In this document: positions 24,409 through 36,960 of the stretch, one piece after another
Numbering within the stretch: position 1 is the stretch's first letter
Layout: the number at the start of each line of letters is the position of its first letter
DNA from: Paenibacillus polymyxa
Lineage (GTDB): Bacteria; Bacillota; Bacilli; Paenibacillales; Paenibacillaceae
NCBI RefSeq assembly: GCF_015710975.1
Contig: NZ_CP049783.1
Coordinates: forward strand, 744,001-808,000
Direction of reading: 5' to 3'
Length of the DNA: 64,000 nt
Program-made: the position numbers and the translations under genes
The notes under the pieces: generated by a model
The model's input: the letters and a program-made list of their open reading frames with translations, nothing else
What the model was told of the DNA's origin: nothing
Database searches by the model: none

Positions 24409-27400
24409 TTACAGAACGGTTGCCCAGCGTCTTTCCAATTGCTCCAAGGCACTTTGTAGATGATTCCGTACTATACTTTCGTCTTCTGAAAAAGGTAGAG
24501 TTAGTGCCACAAACAGATTAGACTCGCTATCATGCCAAACTTCGCATAAGATTCGTGTTCTTCCTTCAACATTGACATTACCCAGATCTACCGTTTGTAG
24601 GAGTTGATGCTCACTTCTCAGCTCACCAAGGAAATTAAATACAATTGGCATTCTATCCAAAGCCTGCTGCAAGTATCCTCCAGATAAAGGATAATCATTC
24701 TGTACATCCGGGTTATACATTAAGTTAGCAAAGCTGATATTATGTTCAGCTGCCCGTTGAACACTTTGGCGAACCTGCTGTTCTAGAGATACCAGATTTT
24801 GGTCTAAATTAGTTAGTATCGGGATATGATCCACAAATTCACCAATAACATCATAGTAACGCTTCTCTCCAAAGCTTCGACCATATTGCGTTACCCAAAT
24901 GGGAACCTGACTAAGCTCGAAATACATTTTACAAAAAGCAGTGAACGTAAAGAATGCAATCTCCCAATGACTAGTGTTGTCCAAGTGAATTGCTCTCTCG
25001 GAAGATTTCAAATCCCAAATGACAGTTGTATGCCCTTCAAGTACTGCTTTTTGACTTACAAAATCGGTTATACGACCAATTGCACGATCAAACTTATCTA
25101 GATTATAGGTAGTAGCTAGTTCCAGATCATCAACACCCTGAGGTCCTTCCATAATATGAGCTGTAAAATCAGAGTAACGATTTTTGCTCCCTTCAGGCGT
25201 TTCCTTTCCAGCTCGAACACATTCATAATAAGTGTTGAATTGGTGCTTAATAATCTCACTGCTCATAAAGTCAAAGATCGAGTGCGAAAAAGGTAATATA
25301 AGCATGTAGTCTTTCAGATTCTTTTTCACAATCAATATCCGATATAAGAGTGAATTGCTCAGTTCATGCTGCCTGTAAAAATAAGGCCAGACGATATTAT
25401 TCAGAATCACTTGCTGTGTATCTTCATCGTACATAGAGATATCAACCAGTGGTACAGGAAGATGATCTGGTGCTTCCCTTACTTGCCACTGCAATTCTCC
25501 GTTTTCTTTACACAGCGTACTTCTCATCAAATCTTGCTCTCGAATAATCTGCAGAATCGCTTCTTCCACATACTCCATGTTCATATGTTTTTCTAGCGGA
25601 ATAATCGTGCCAGAAATATCACTGTGTTGGAGATGGTAGCGTTGTGTTGGAGAAACTGGCAGTCTCTCGATCACTCCTGGGCTTAGAATAGCTTTGGAGA
25701 AAACGTCCAAATCATTGTCAATTCTTTCTGTCCATATGCTCTTAATGTCTTCAAGATTGGCCTTTTCCAGTCTCAGGGTTTCTTCTCCATGCCAAGTGAT
25801 GTAATGAGGCTGAATTGATTCATCGCATTTCATGTCCAACAGTTCCATAATCTCTTTTTCAAAAGAAATGGCCCCATCTTCTAGATGCAGAACGATATAA
25901 GATTTTCCATTGAATTGCTCTTGTTGTAACCATCCCTTAACGTTCAGCTTTTGATGCAGCAACGCTATAATTTGATCAAATTGTTGGGCAAGTGCAGAAG
26001 GGTTTTCTTCCATCCCTTCCACATGTAGTGCCAACTCTCTGACCGTAGGGTATTGATAGATACTGCTCAACCGTAATTCACTACTCCAAATCCCCTGTAA
26101 TCTGGATGCAAGCTGAATAGCCGTTAAAGAATGTCCTCCCAGTTCAAAGAAATTATCGTCGATACCCACATGTTCAATACCAAGTACACTCATCCAGATC
26201 TCAACTAATTCCTTTTCCAGCTCACTGCTTGGCTCCACATATTCCGTTCCGGTACCAAATTCCAGCTCAATCTCTAATAGCATACGACGATTAATCTTAC
26301 CACTCGACGTGAGCGGCATCTGATCCAAGAATACAAAATAGGCTGGAATCATATACTCTGGAACTGAGACAGATAAATTTTGTCGCAACATTGCCGTTGT
26401 CACATGAGGTTCGGCAACAACATACGCCCCCAAACTAGGCATCCCCGTTCGGTCATCAGCACGGGCAAGTACTGCCGCTGCCCGAACTCCATCATGCGCA
26501 AGCAAAGCCGCCTCAATCTCACCCAGTTCGATCCGATATCCGCGGATTTTCACCTGATGATCGATTCTGCCCATATATTCGATATTTCCATCCGGCAACC
26601 ATCTAGCCAGATCCCCTGTTCGGTACATCCGTCCTCCCGGCTCGTATGGATCTTCTACGAACTTCTCTTCCGTCAATTCCTCCCGATTCACATATCCTCG
26701 CGCTACACAGTCGCCTCCAATATGCAGTTCGCCAGGTATCCCTATCGGTTGCAAACGGTCCTTCTTATCCAAAATGTACAATTTTACGTTATCAATCGGC
26801 TTCCCGATCGGAATGCTCTCCGGTTCATGCTCGACAGGACAGTCATAATACGCCACCTCCACGGTCGCTTCCGTTGGCCCATACAGATTGTGCAGCGTGG
26901 CACCGCCGCCTCCTATCAGACAGTTAAACCGACGCACATGCTCTGTCATCAGCGCTTCCCCGCTGGCAAATACCCGTCGTACACTGCGCATTTTCCCCGT
27001 AGCTCCGCTGTGTTCCATGTATTCCAGAAACGCGCCCAGCATCGACGGCACAAAGTGCAATGCCGTTACCCGGTTAGACTCAACTGTTTCAGCTATTGTG
27101 GCCGGGTCCTTCTCTCCTCCCGGCTCCAAAAAGCATACCGTTGCCCCTTGGATAGCCCACGAGAATAATTCCCACAACGATACATCAAAGGTATACGGTG
27201 TCTTTTGCAGGATTACATCCTCCGCTCCAAACGGAATCCGCTTTTGCATCCAGTGCAGACGATTGATCAGCGAGGCGTGCTCAATCATGACTCCTTTAGG
27301 CTTACCCGTAGATCCCGAGGTGTAAATCACATACACCAAATCCGTCGAGCGATTGATCGATTCCGGATTCTTTTCTCTTTCTGTTTGCTCCTTTTCCTGT

Positions 27401-30400
27401 ACCAGCAAATCTTCGATAGCGATCAGTTCCCTGGTTGTTCCATGACAGCGAAGCTGCTCCACTAACTCCTGCTGGGTCAATAAAATGGATGCTCCACTGT
27501 CCTCCAGCATGAACGTCAGTCGTTCTTCAGGGTCCTCTGGATTCAGCGGCAGATAGGCTCCACCCGCTTTCAAGATTCCTAGTAGTCCGATAATCATCTC
27601 CAACGATCGGTGAACCGCGATCCCCACCACACGATCAGGTCCTACTCCTTTTTCCCGCAGCACATGAGCCAACCGATTCGCTTGGGCGTTCAGCTCCCGA
27701 TACGTTAACTGCCGTCCTTTGTAAAGGGCTGCCGGATGTTCCGGTGTTCGCTCCACCTGCTCCTCAAACAATTGATGGATTGTCTTCGCTCGCGGATAGA
27801 TCGCTGTCGTATTGTTAAATTCATTCAAAATCACTTCTTTCTCCGGTAAAGAAGTTACTTCAATCGAGGATATACTCATCTCTGGATTATCCACGATTTG
27901 TCGGACTACGCCATTTAGATGATTTTTTATACGTTCCACAAATTCTCTACTTAAGGTATCAGCGTTGTACAGAAATTTAATGTTCAGTTCGTCTTTCAGG
28001 GAAACAATAAGATTAAAGTCATAGTTTGTCTGTTCATAAAAGGCCATATCTCGCACATGAATTTTCAGATTGTGCTTCTGTAGCGCCTCTTCTTCGCCAA
28101 ACTCAGGGTAATTTTCAAACACAATAATATGATCTAACAGGCTTTGCTTCAGTGTGGTTACGGACTGAATGTCCGCTAATGATGTGTACTCATACTTAAC
28201 AGATTCGATGGAGCTTTGTTGAGCTCTCTTGGCCATTTCAATGAAGCTTTCATTCTCCTCGCCATAAATTCGCACGGGAATCGTATTAATGAAAATACCT
28301 ACCATGCTCTCAATGTCTGGGATTACTGGCGGTCGCCCTGAAACTACGGCTCCAAATACTACATCGTTGGTATTGTTATATCTTTGAAGCAATGCCCCCC
28401 ACATGGATTGGAACAACGTGTTGACCGTAATCCGATTATGAGATGCAATCTCTGTTAATCGTCGTGTCATTGTTTGGTCTAACGAAAATTCTAGCTGACT
28501 CGTGCGGTAACCACCTTCTTTAGCCTGCAATTTGAACGTCTTCGGTATAACTGCACATTGCGTATATCCATCCAAAGCCTGTTTCCAATATTGCATGGAC
28601 TCCTCTTTGTCCTGCTTTTCCAGCCAACGAATATAAGTTGAATAAGCAGGGGCTGTTTCAGACTTAAGCGGTCTACCATTTTTCAATTCTAGATACATAC
28701 TCATAAAATCGCGGTAGACAATTCCTACGCACCATCCATCCATAATCATATGATGGAAAGTCCACATCATAAGGAACTTATCAGGAGTTGTTTTTAATAC
28801 ATTTATACGTATTAGTGCCTCATTGGATAAATCAAATCCACGCAGAAGATCTTGTTTTTTGTAATCCTCTAGATAAGCGGTAATTTCTTGCTCATTCATC
28901 CCGGTAAGGTCATAAAACTGAAACTCTGCATGTTGATGTTTACGCACGATTTGCCGAGGTTCATGTATACCGGTAAACACAAAATTCGTACGCAATACTT
29001 CATATTTTGCCAACAATTCTTGAAAACTCTGTTCCAGAAGCTCCTGCTGTAGTTCACCTTCCATTTCAATCGCGACTTGTTCCACATAAGCTGTAGTTTC
29101 CGGCTCCATCATGTAATGGAACAGCATTCCCTGCTGCATAGGTGTTAACGGGTAAATATGCTCTACTTGTTCAGTCCCACCAAACTGCTTGAGAATCTGA
29201 TCTAACTCAGGGATAGAGAGAGTATGGTCTTGGTAATCAGATGGGGTGAGAACCTTCTGTGAAATGCTTGTACAGTGATTAATTAACATTTTTAAATGCT
29301 CAATATACATAAGGGATAATTGTTCAATAGCATGGTCTGCATGCTCGCCACGAATATATCCAAATTCAAGTAACAGTTGGTCTTGGGAAACAATACTGTT
29401 GATGTCCAGTGTAAAATGACTTTCTGCCCCTTCACCAACAGAACGTCCCGGAGATAGCGGTGACGATTCAAAGCTCCCCTCTTGCGTACCATCCATAAAT
29501 TGTCCCAGATAATTAAAACTGATTTGTGGCTGTATGTTAAAATCTAAATCTTGAGTATGTTCCACATCGGTCAAATACTTCAGAACTCCGTAGCCAATCC
29601 CTCGATTAGGGATATGCCGAATCATTTCCTTAGTTCGTCGAATAACAGATGAAATATCTTCACTATCCCTCATATCCAGAACAATAGGAAACATCGAAGT
29701 AAACCAACCTATGGTTCGAGTAACATCAATCTCCTCCATAATCTCTTCCCTGCCATGTCCTTCAAGATTAATAGCGAAGATTTTACTACCCGCCCATTGC
29801 TTAATTGCCAATCCAAGTGCTGATAACAATAAGTCATTAATTTCGGTATTATAGGCCTGATGAGCAGTTCCAAGCAGTAGCTGTGTATCTTGCTTGTCCA
29901 ACCGGACAGCTATGCTCGTTCTTTCTTTTTTCACTCCAACCTCATCAGTAACTGTGCTCTTCTGAGGAAATGGAGACTCACATTGAACACCTTCAATTTG
30001 CTGCCAATATGCCTTCTCCTTCAGTAAAGTCCGACTGTTCGAATACTCTGCAAGCCGGTCGGACCAATACTGAAAAGAGTCCGTTTTATCCGGCAAAGCG
30101 ATAGCCTTACCCTGTAATGCCTGGGTATATGCGCTCTCCAAGTCTTCCAATAAGATTCGCCAGGAGACCCCGTCAATAACCAAATGGTGAATAGCAATCA
30201 GCAAATGCTGGCCTTTATCTGTTTGGAACAAACCAACCCGGATCATCTCACCTGCTCTTAAGTCCATGGTAGCCTGTAGCCGACTCGCCTCTTCCTCAAT
30301 CTTGCTTTCAGCATCGTTATTTCCTTGTAGATTATAAATATTTAAATGAAAAGGCTTTAACTGCGTTCCCGTATGGTATTGGCAAACAGAACTCTGACCG

Positions 30401-33400
30401 ATTTCATACGCCATTCGTAGGGCATCATGGTGAATAATAATATTCTCCAAAGCAGTCTTTAGGGCTTCTTCATCAAATACACCACTAGTAAATAACATAA
30501 CTGCTTGATTAAAATGGTTCCGATCATCCTGTACATTTTCGAAGAACCATCTTTGGATTGGAGTTAGCTGTACCTCACCTGTTACCGCCTTCTGGTCAAT
30601 GATTCTGGAACGACGTTGGACATATGGTGCTACTTGCTGAACAGTAGGGTGCTGAAATATGTCCTTCATATCCAGCTTTAATCCCTCTTGGCTCAACCTT
30701 GCGATCACTTGAATGGCCTTAATAGAGTCTCCTCCAAGGTCAAAAAAACTGTGACTAATTCCAATTCCCTCTTGTCCCAGCACGCCTTCCCAAATTTTAA
30801 CCAACTTCTCTTCCGTAGGGCTTGTTGGTGGTTCATACAGCGTGCTCAAGTCTAAGTTAATATGAGGTTCTGGCAGTTTCTTCTGATCCACCTTGCCATT
30901 AGCGTTCAGCGGCAAACTGTCCAACAGGATTAAGCTGGATGGCAACATGTAATCTGGTAAATACTTCGCCAAGTAACGGCGAATAGCTGAAGTATTTAAT
31001 TCCCCATCTGTCACCATATATGCAGAAATACGATTTTGACCGGATGGATCCGGTTTAGCTACAACTATTGCCTCTTTAATACGTTCATGGGATAGTAATT
31101 GGTTTTCAATTTCACCAAGTTCTATACGAAAACCCCTAATTTTCACCAGATGATCTTGGCGGCCTACAAATTCAATATTTCCATCTGGAAGCCATTTTGC
31201 AATGTCACCTGTTTTGTACATTTTCTCGCCTGGATTAAATGGATTGTCTATAAACTTTTCGTTTGTAAAATCAGGTAGGTTCAAGTAGCCCTGGGATAGT
31301 GCATCCCCTGCTATACAAAGCTCTCCCGGTATACCAATAGGCTGCAATTTAAGACTTTTATCCAGAATGTACACAGTAGTACCTGTAATCGGGGCTCCAA
31401 TCGGAATTGTACCTTTCCGTTCATGAATCTGATCTACACCATAACACGTAGCAAAGACCGTGCTTTCGGTAGGACCGTACATGTGGAGCATTTTATGGGG
31501 CCCGATATGTTCAAATAACTTGCTCACATGCGGTAGCGAAACCCGCTCTCCACCAAAAAGTACTTTGCGAATTGTAGTAAAACATTCAATATTGGTTTCT
31601 ATCAACGTGTTAAACAAGGCGGTAGTAATAAAAAATACCGAGACACTTTCATTTCGAATTAAGGAAGACAGTTTTTCTGGATTCAGCATATTCTCTTTAC
31701 GTAAGAGAATCAGCTTAGAACCATTGACCAGAGCGCCGAATATATCGAAGACTGACCCATCAAAGGCATAGTTGGATAACTGCAAGAGAATATCCTGTTC
31801 CGTAAGATCGATATAATTGGAGTTTTTAATCAATCTCTCCACGTTATAATGCATGGTCAGATTCCCTTTTGGTTTACCTGTTGAGCCAGAGGTATATAGC
31901 ACATATGCCAAATCATCCGGTTCATTCACATAAGGTAAGTTACTAGAATCTGAATCCTTAACGATCATATCGAGCTGATCCAAATCAAGGATTTCCCCTG
32001 CAAATCCATCTGCTCCTGCCTCTTTTATGAAAGTTGATTCAGTCAGAACATGATGGGATGCCAATAATAGTGTTATCTTGCAATCGTATAGCATCAGACT
32101 AATTCGCTCCGCAGGATAATCTGGTGCCAGAGGAACATATGCACCCCCAGCCTTTAAAATCCCTAGGATTCCGACTATCATTTCAAAAGATCGCTCTACC
32201 ATAATGCCAACAAGCGTATTGGCCTGTACTCCTTTTTCTCTAAGCACTCTGGCAAGCTGATTCGCTTTATCGTTTAACTCGCTGTAAGTCCATTGTTGTT
32301 CCTCGAACGATACCGCGACACGCTCCGGCGTCTTCGCTACCTGCTCTTCAAAGAGCTGATGCAGCAATTTTCGGTTCTCTTTCTCGGGAGAAGCGGGTAC
32401 CGTATTAAATTTCGTTAACAGGATCTCTTCTTCGGATGCAGTTACCATGTTTACGTCGCTAATCCGGAGATCCGCAGAGTCCACAATAGTCTGTAAAATC
32501 TGCAAATAATGCTTCGACATTCTCTCAATACTTTCTTTGTAAAACAGCTTATTACAATAATCAATTCGAAAAGAGAGTCCCTCTTGATCCGCTTCTGCTG
32601 TTAACGTTAAGTCAACTTTGGCTATGCCAGCTTCAACAGAATAGGGCGATATGGATATCCCGTCAGCTTGTAAGCTTACCGAATCGGTATTTTCTAGAGA
32701 GAACATCGTATCAAACAGAGGATTTCGGCTTAAATCCCTGTGAAGTTCGAGCTTATCTACAAGATCTTCTATTGGATAATCCTGATGTTCGAATGCTTCC
32801 AGGCTGCTTCTTTGCACCTCCAGTAAAAATTGCTTGAGCGTTTTGTCAGCAGCTGGGCGGTTACGCAGCACAAGTGTATTAACGAACATCCCCATAATAT
32901 TTTCTAAATCCGTATGATTACGACCTGCTATTGGAGACCCTACCACGATATCTTCCTGGCTTGAATACTTATGCAATAATACGTTGTAAGCCGATAGCAG
33001 TACCATAAATAAAGTGGTCCGATTTTCTGTAACAAATTGTTGTAGACCTTCACGAAGTGTCTTATCAGCTTGAAAAGAATACCGGTCACCTTCAAAGCTT
33101 TGTACTTGAGGTCTCGTGAAATCAGTTGGTAGATTAAGGACAGGAAGCTCATCCGAAAACAAATCTAGCCAGTATTGTTCCTGCTTAATCAAGTGTCCTT
33201 CTTTGATCCACTCACTATTCCAAACGGCGTAATCTTTATATTGAATACGCAATGGTGGCAGTGAGTTCCCGTGATACAATGTCGTGAAATCATTAGCCAA
33301 AACGCTCATGGAAACACCATCTGCAACAATATGGTGCATATCTACCATCAAAATATGCCTATTGTCCGAAATACGTACCAGCTTCGCCCGCAATAATGGA

Positions 33401-36400
33401 GCCTGACCTAAGTTAAACGGTCTTACGAACGTTTTGAATATCGCTTGAATCTGTTTGTCCTGTGCTTCTATTCCGATATCATCAGCCTGTTGGAGACTCA
33501 GTTGAAATGGAACCTCACTATGAATTTTTTGTACTGGCTCCTCTGTGCCCCACTCAAATGATGTCCGCAATGCCTCATGCCTATCTATTAGATCCCTGAA
33601 CACTCGCTCCAGCCGCTGGATGTCCAGTTCTCCCTCCATCAGTAAGGCAAAGGGCATATTGTATGCTGTTTCTGCTCCTTCAAACTGATGTAAAATCATT
33701 TGTCTCTTTTGAACGGATGTCACTGGATAAGAATCGCGTAGCTCGGCAGGAGCAATATCCATCATCGTCCCAGCTGCAACCTCTGGTCCGCAGATCAAAA
33801 CACTCATTTCTTCGATGGTCGGATGTGCAAAAATATTACGGAGTGGAATTTCAACTCGCAGCAACTTATTGATTCGAGACATAAGTCGAGTCGCCGTTAG
33901 TGAATGTCCACCCAGTTCAAAAAAGTTGTCATGTATACCGATGGAGGATATGTCCAGCAACTTCTCCCAAATCTCGGCTAGTTTTCTTTCCGTTTCGTTT
34001 CTTGGTGCAACGTAGCTGGTGGCTCGCATCCCATGATCCGGTTCGGGTAGCGCTTTACGGTTAACCTTGCCACTGGACAGGTGCGGCATAACATCTAGCC
34101 GCACGAAATGACTCGGCACCATGTAATCCGGTATGAGTGCCTTCAAATGTGCCCTTAAAATAGATGTGTTCAAACCTTCTCCGCTTTCGAAATATGCGCA
34201 TAAATATTTGCCACCATCTCGATCATCAAGGGCAAGTACTGTAGCCGCCTTGATACCTTCGTACGCGAGTAAGGCCGCTTCAATCTCACCCAGTTCGATC
34301 CGGTAGCCCCGAATTTTCACCTGATGGTCGATCCGACCCATATATTCAATGTTTCCATCCGGCAGCCATCTCGCCAAGTCTCCCGTTCGGTACATCCGTC
34401 CCCCGCCGCATAGGGGTCCGCTACGAACTTCTCCTCCGTCAGTTCTTTCCGATTCACATATCCTCGGGCTACGCAGTCCCCTCCAATATGCAGCTCGCCC
34501 GGTACACCTATCGGCTGCAATCGGTCTTTATGGTCCAAAATATATAATTTCACGTTATCAATTGGCTTCCCGATCGGAATACTCTCCGGTTCCTGGTCCG
34601 CAGGACAGTCGTAATACGCCACCTCTACCGTCGCTTCCGTCGGTCCATACAGGTTGTGCAGCGTGGCTCCTTCGGTCCCCAGCAAACGGTTAAATCGGCG
34701 GACATGCTCTGTCATCAGCGCTTCCCCGCTGGCAAATACTCGCCGTACACTCCGCATTTTCCCGGCGGCTCCGCTGTGCTCGATATACTCCAGGAACGCT
34801 CCCAGCATGGATGGCACAAAATGGATTGCCGTTACCCCGTTGGCCTCCACCGTTTCGGCTATCGTTGCCGGGTCTTTCTCGCCTCCCGGCTCCAAAAAGC
34901 ATACTGTCGCTCCCTGAATCGCCCACGAGAACAGCTCCCACAACGATACGTCAAAGGTGTAGGGCGTTTTTTGCAGGATCACATCCTCCGCTCCAAACGG
35001 AATTCGTTGTTCCATCCAGTGCAGACGGTTGATCAATGAAGCGTGCTCAATCATGACCCCCTTCGGCTTGCCGGTGGAGCCTGACGTATAGATCACGTAC
35101 ACCAAATCGCTCGAGCGGTTAACAGGTTCCGGGTTCTTCTCGCATTCTTCTCCTGTAAGCTCCATCCCCTCCATCAGCAAATCTTCGATAGCGATCAGCT
35201 CGCGGTCGGCTCCGTGCGGACGAAGGCGGTCCAACTGATCCCGCTGGGTCAGCAGGATAGATGCCCCGCTATCCTCCAACATGAATCCCAGCCGTTCTTC
35301 CGGGTCTTCCGGATGTAACGGCAGATACGCCCCGCCTGCCTTCAAAATCCCCAACAGGCCGACGATCATCTCCAGCGATCGATGAACTGCGATGCCCACC
35401 ATCTGATCGGGCCCGATGCCTTTCTTCCGCAGGACGTGAGCCATCCGATTCGCTTGGGCATTCAGCTCCCGGTACGTCAATTGCCGATCTTGGTATAGGG
35501 CTGCCGGATGTTCCGGTGTTCGCTCCACCTGCTCCTCAAACAATTGATGAATCGTCTTCTCCCTTGGATAAGGCGCAGCCGTCCCGTTGAATTTCTTCAA
35601 AATCACTTCTTTTTCTTCTGGCAGAATGATATCTATTTCGTGCAAAACTATATCAGCAGACGAAACTACAGTGCGGGCGATTTCCTCAACATGTCGACCT
35701 AATCGATCTATATATTCTGGTTCGTATAATAGACCGTTATAGCTGAATTTCATCCGCAGTTTCTCACCGGGGACAACGTTAAGGTTGAACGAATAATTAG
35801 TCTGTTCAAAGCCAGCCATCTCCGAAACCGCTAAACTGTTTTCGTTCTCGTGATCGGAAGCTTCCTCCATACCCGGGAAATTTTCAAAGGCCAAAATATG
35901 GTGTATCAGATTACTCTTCAACAAACTACCCGCCTGAATATCAGCAAGGGGCACATAATGATGCTGCCCCGCCTCCATAACCGAATGTTGTACATGCTGG
36001 ACGAAATCCGAAAAAGCAAGATGATCCTCTTCACTCGATATACGCACTGGAATAGTATTGATAAATAGGCCCACCATGTTTTCTGCTCCCGGAATATCTG
36101 ACGGACGACCGGAAACGACAGAGCCAAATACCACGTCGCGGGTGTTGTTGTATTTCATCAATAGCAAACCCCAGATAGAGTGAAACAATGTACTCAAAGT
36201 AACCTTGAGTTCTTTGGCCAGTGATTCCAACTGACCCGTTAATTGCGAATCAAAGCTAAAGATTTGCTGCTGTGGATCGTAATCAACGTGGCTCCCTTTA
36301 CCACTCGCAGGCAAGATACTCTGCTGTTCAAAACCATCCAAATATCGCTCCCAAAACGTAAGCGCTATATCTGTATCCTGCTTGTCCAACCACTTGAGGT

Positions 36401-36950
36401 ATTTTTCATAAGAAGGAGCTTCCCCCAGTTGAACTGGCTCATTCTTTTGCAATGATGTGTAGATCTGGAACCATTCTTTCAAAACGATTTCTAAGCACCA
36501 TCCATCCATAATGATGTGGTGGAAGCTAACGATCAGCTTGTATACATCAGGCGCACACTGCAATATGGAGACCCGGAATAACTCATCCCGGGTAATATCA
36601 AATCCGTTGGCCTTATCACGTTGAACAAACTGTTCTATATAGGCCACCTGGTCAGATTGCGTTAGTGAAGAAATGTCCTCAAAGTGAATTGCTGGATGCT
36701 TCTGCCGAAATACGATCAATTTAGGCTCTTCAATATTGACGTGAAAAACATTGCTGCGCAATATCTCATGGCGCTCAAACAGAACAGAAAGACTTCGATC
36801 CAGAAGCTCTACCTCAAGTAAGCCGTTCAAGGTAAGATTCACTTGTTCAAAATAGGCGTACGAAGTTTGATCTAGCAGGCTATGGAACAAGATTCCTTGT
36901 TGCATCGGGGTTAATCGGAATATACTTTGAATTTGCAGATCTTTACTCAT
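24409..36950 (-). pseudogene. NRPS 3: modules 5-7 and terminal condensation-like domain, frameshifted
   Basis: True start is the ATG at 36950 (GGCGGTGG site), ten bases after the NRPS 2 stop. With one base restored it encodes 4180 aa. As given it breaks into 34317-36950 and 24409-34395 because one base is missing at about 34400-34405. Domains with approximate residues: C (D-L type, HHIIMDGW 147), A (455-960, code DVWHFSLVE, Ser-like), T (1014), C (L-L type, HHIVADG 1207), A (code DGFFLGMVF, Ile/Val), T (2071), E (HHLVIDGVSW 2257), C (D-L type, HHMIMDGW 2737), A (code DVWHFSLVE), T (3604), a 110-residue insertion, and a final condensation-like domain (SHSIFDFMS 3892). There is no thioesterase. 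Confidence 0.88.
34274..35616. repeat. Near-identical A-domain block, copy in NRPS 3 module 5
   Basis: Direct repeat of 38894-40237 (offset 4620 at one end and 4621 at the other, the difference being the missing base at 34400-34405). It runs from just after the C domain to beyond motif A8. The encoded copies differ at only a handful of residues by eye, for example GATVCF against GSTVCF and CPADQEP against CPAEQEP. A third, more diverged copy is at about 26500-27840. Confidence 0.92.
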
Positions 36951-36960
36951 AATCCACCGC

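Noticed and set aside
26380..27168. 262-aa + strand ORF opposite the last A domain, and similar + strand ORFs at 34349-35039 and 38892-39653
   Set aside because: They are antisense shadows of the A-domain coding sequence, with Arg/Ser/Pro/His-rich translations and no ribosome sites. They recur only because the A domains are repeated.
34317..34395. Two separate NRPS proteins, the second beginning at [10 protein letters not shown]
   Set aside because: That sequence is motif A7-A8 in the middle of an A domain. The paralogous copy shows that one base is missing, so this is one frameshifted gene.
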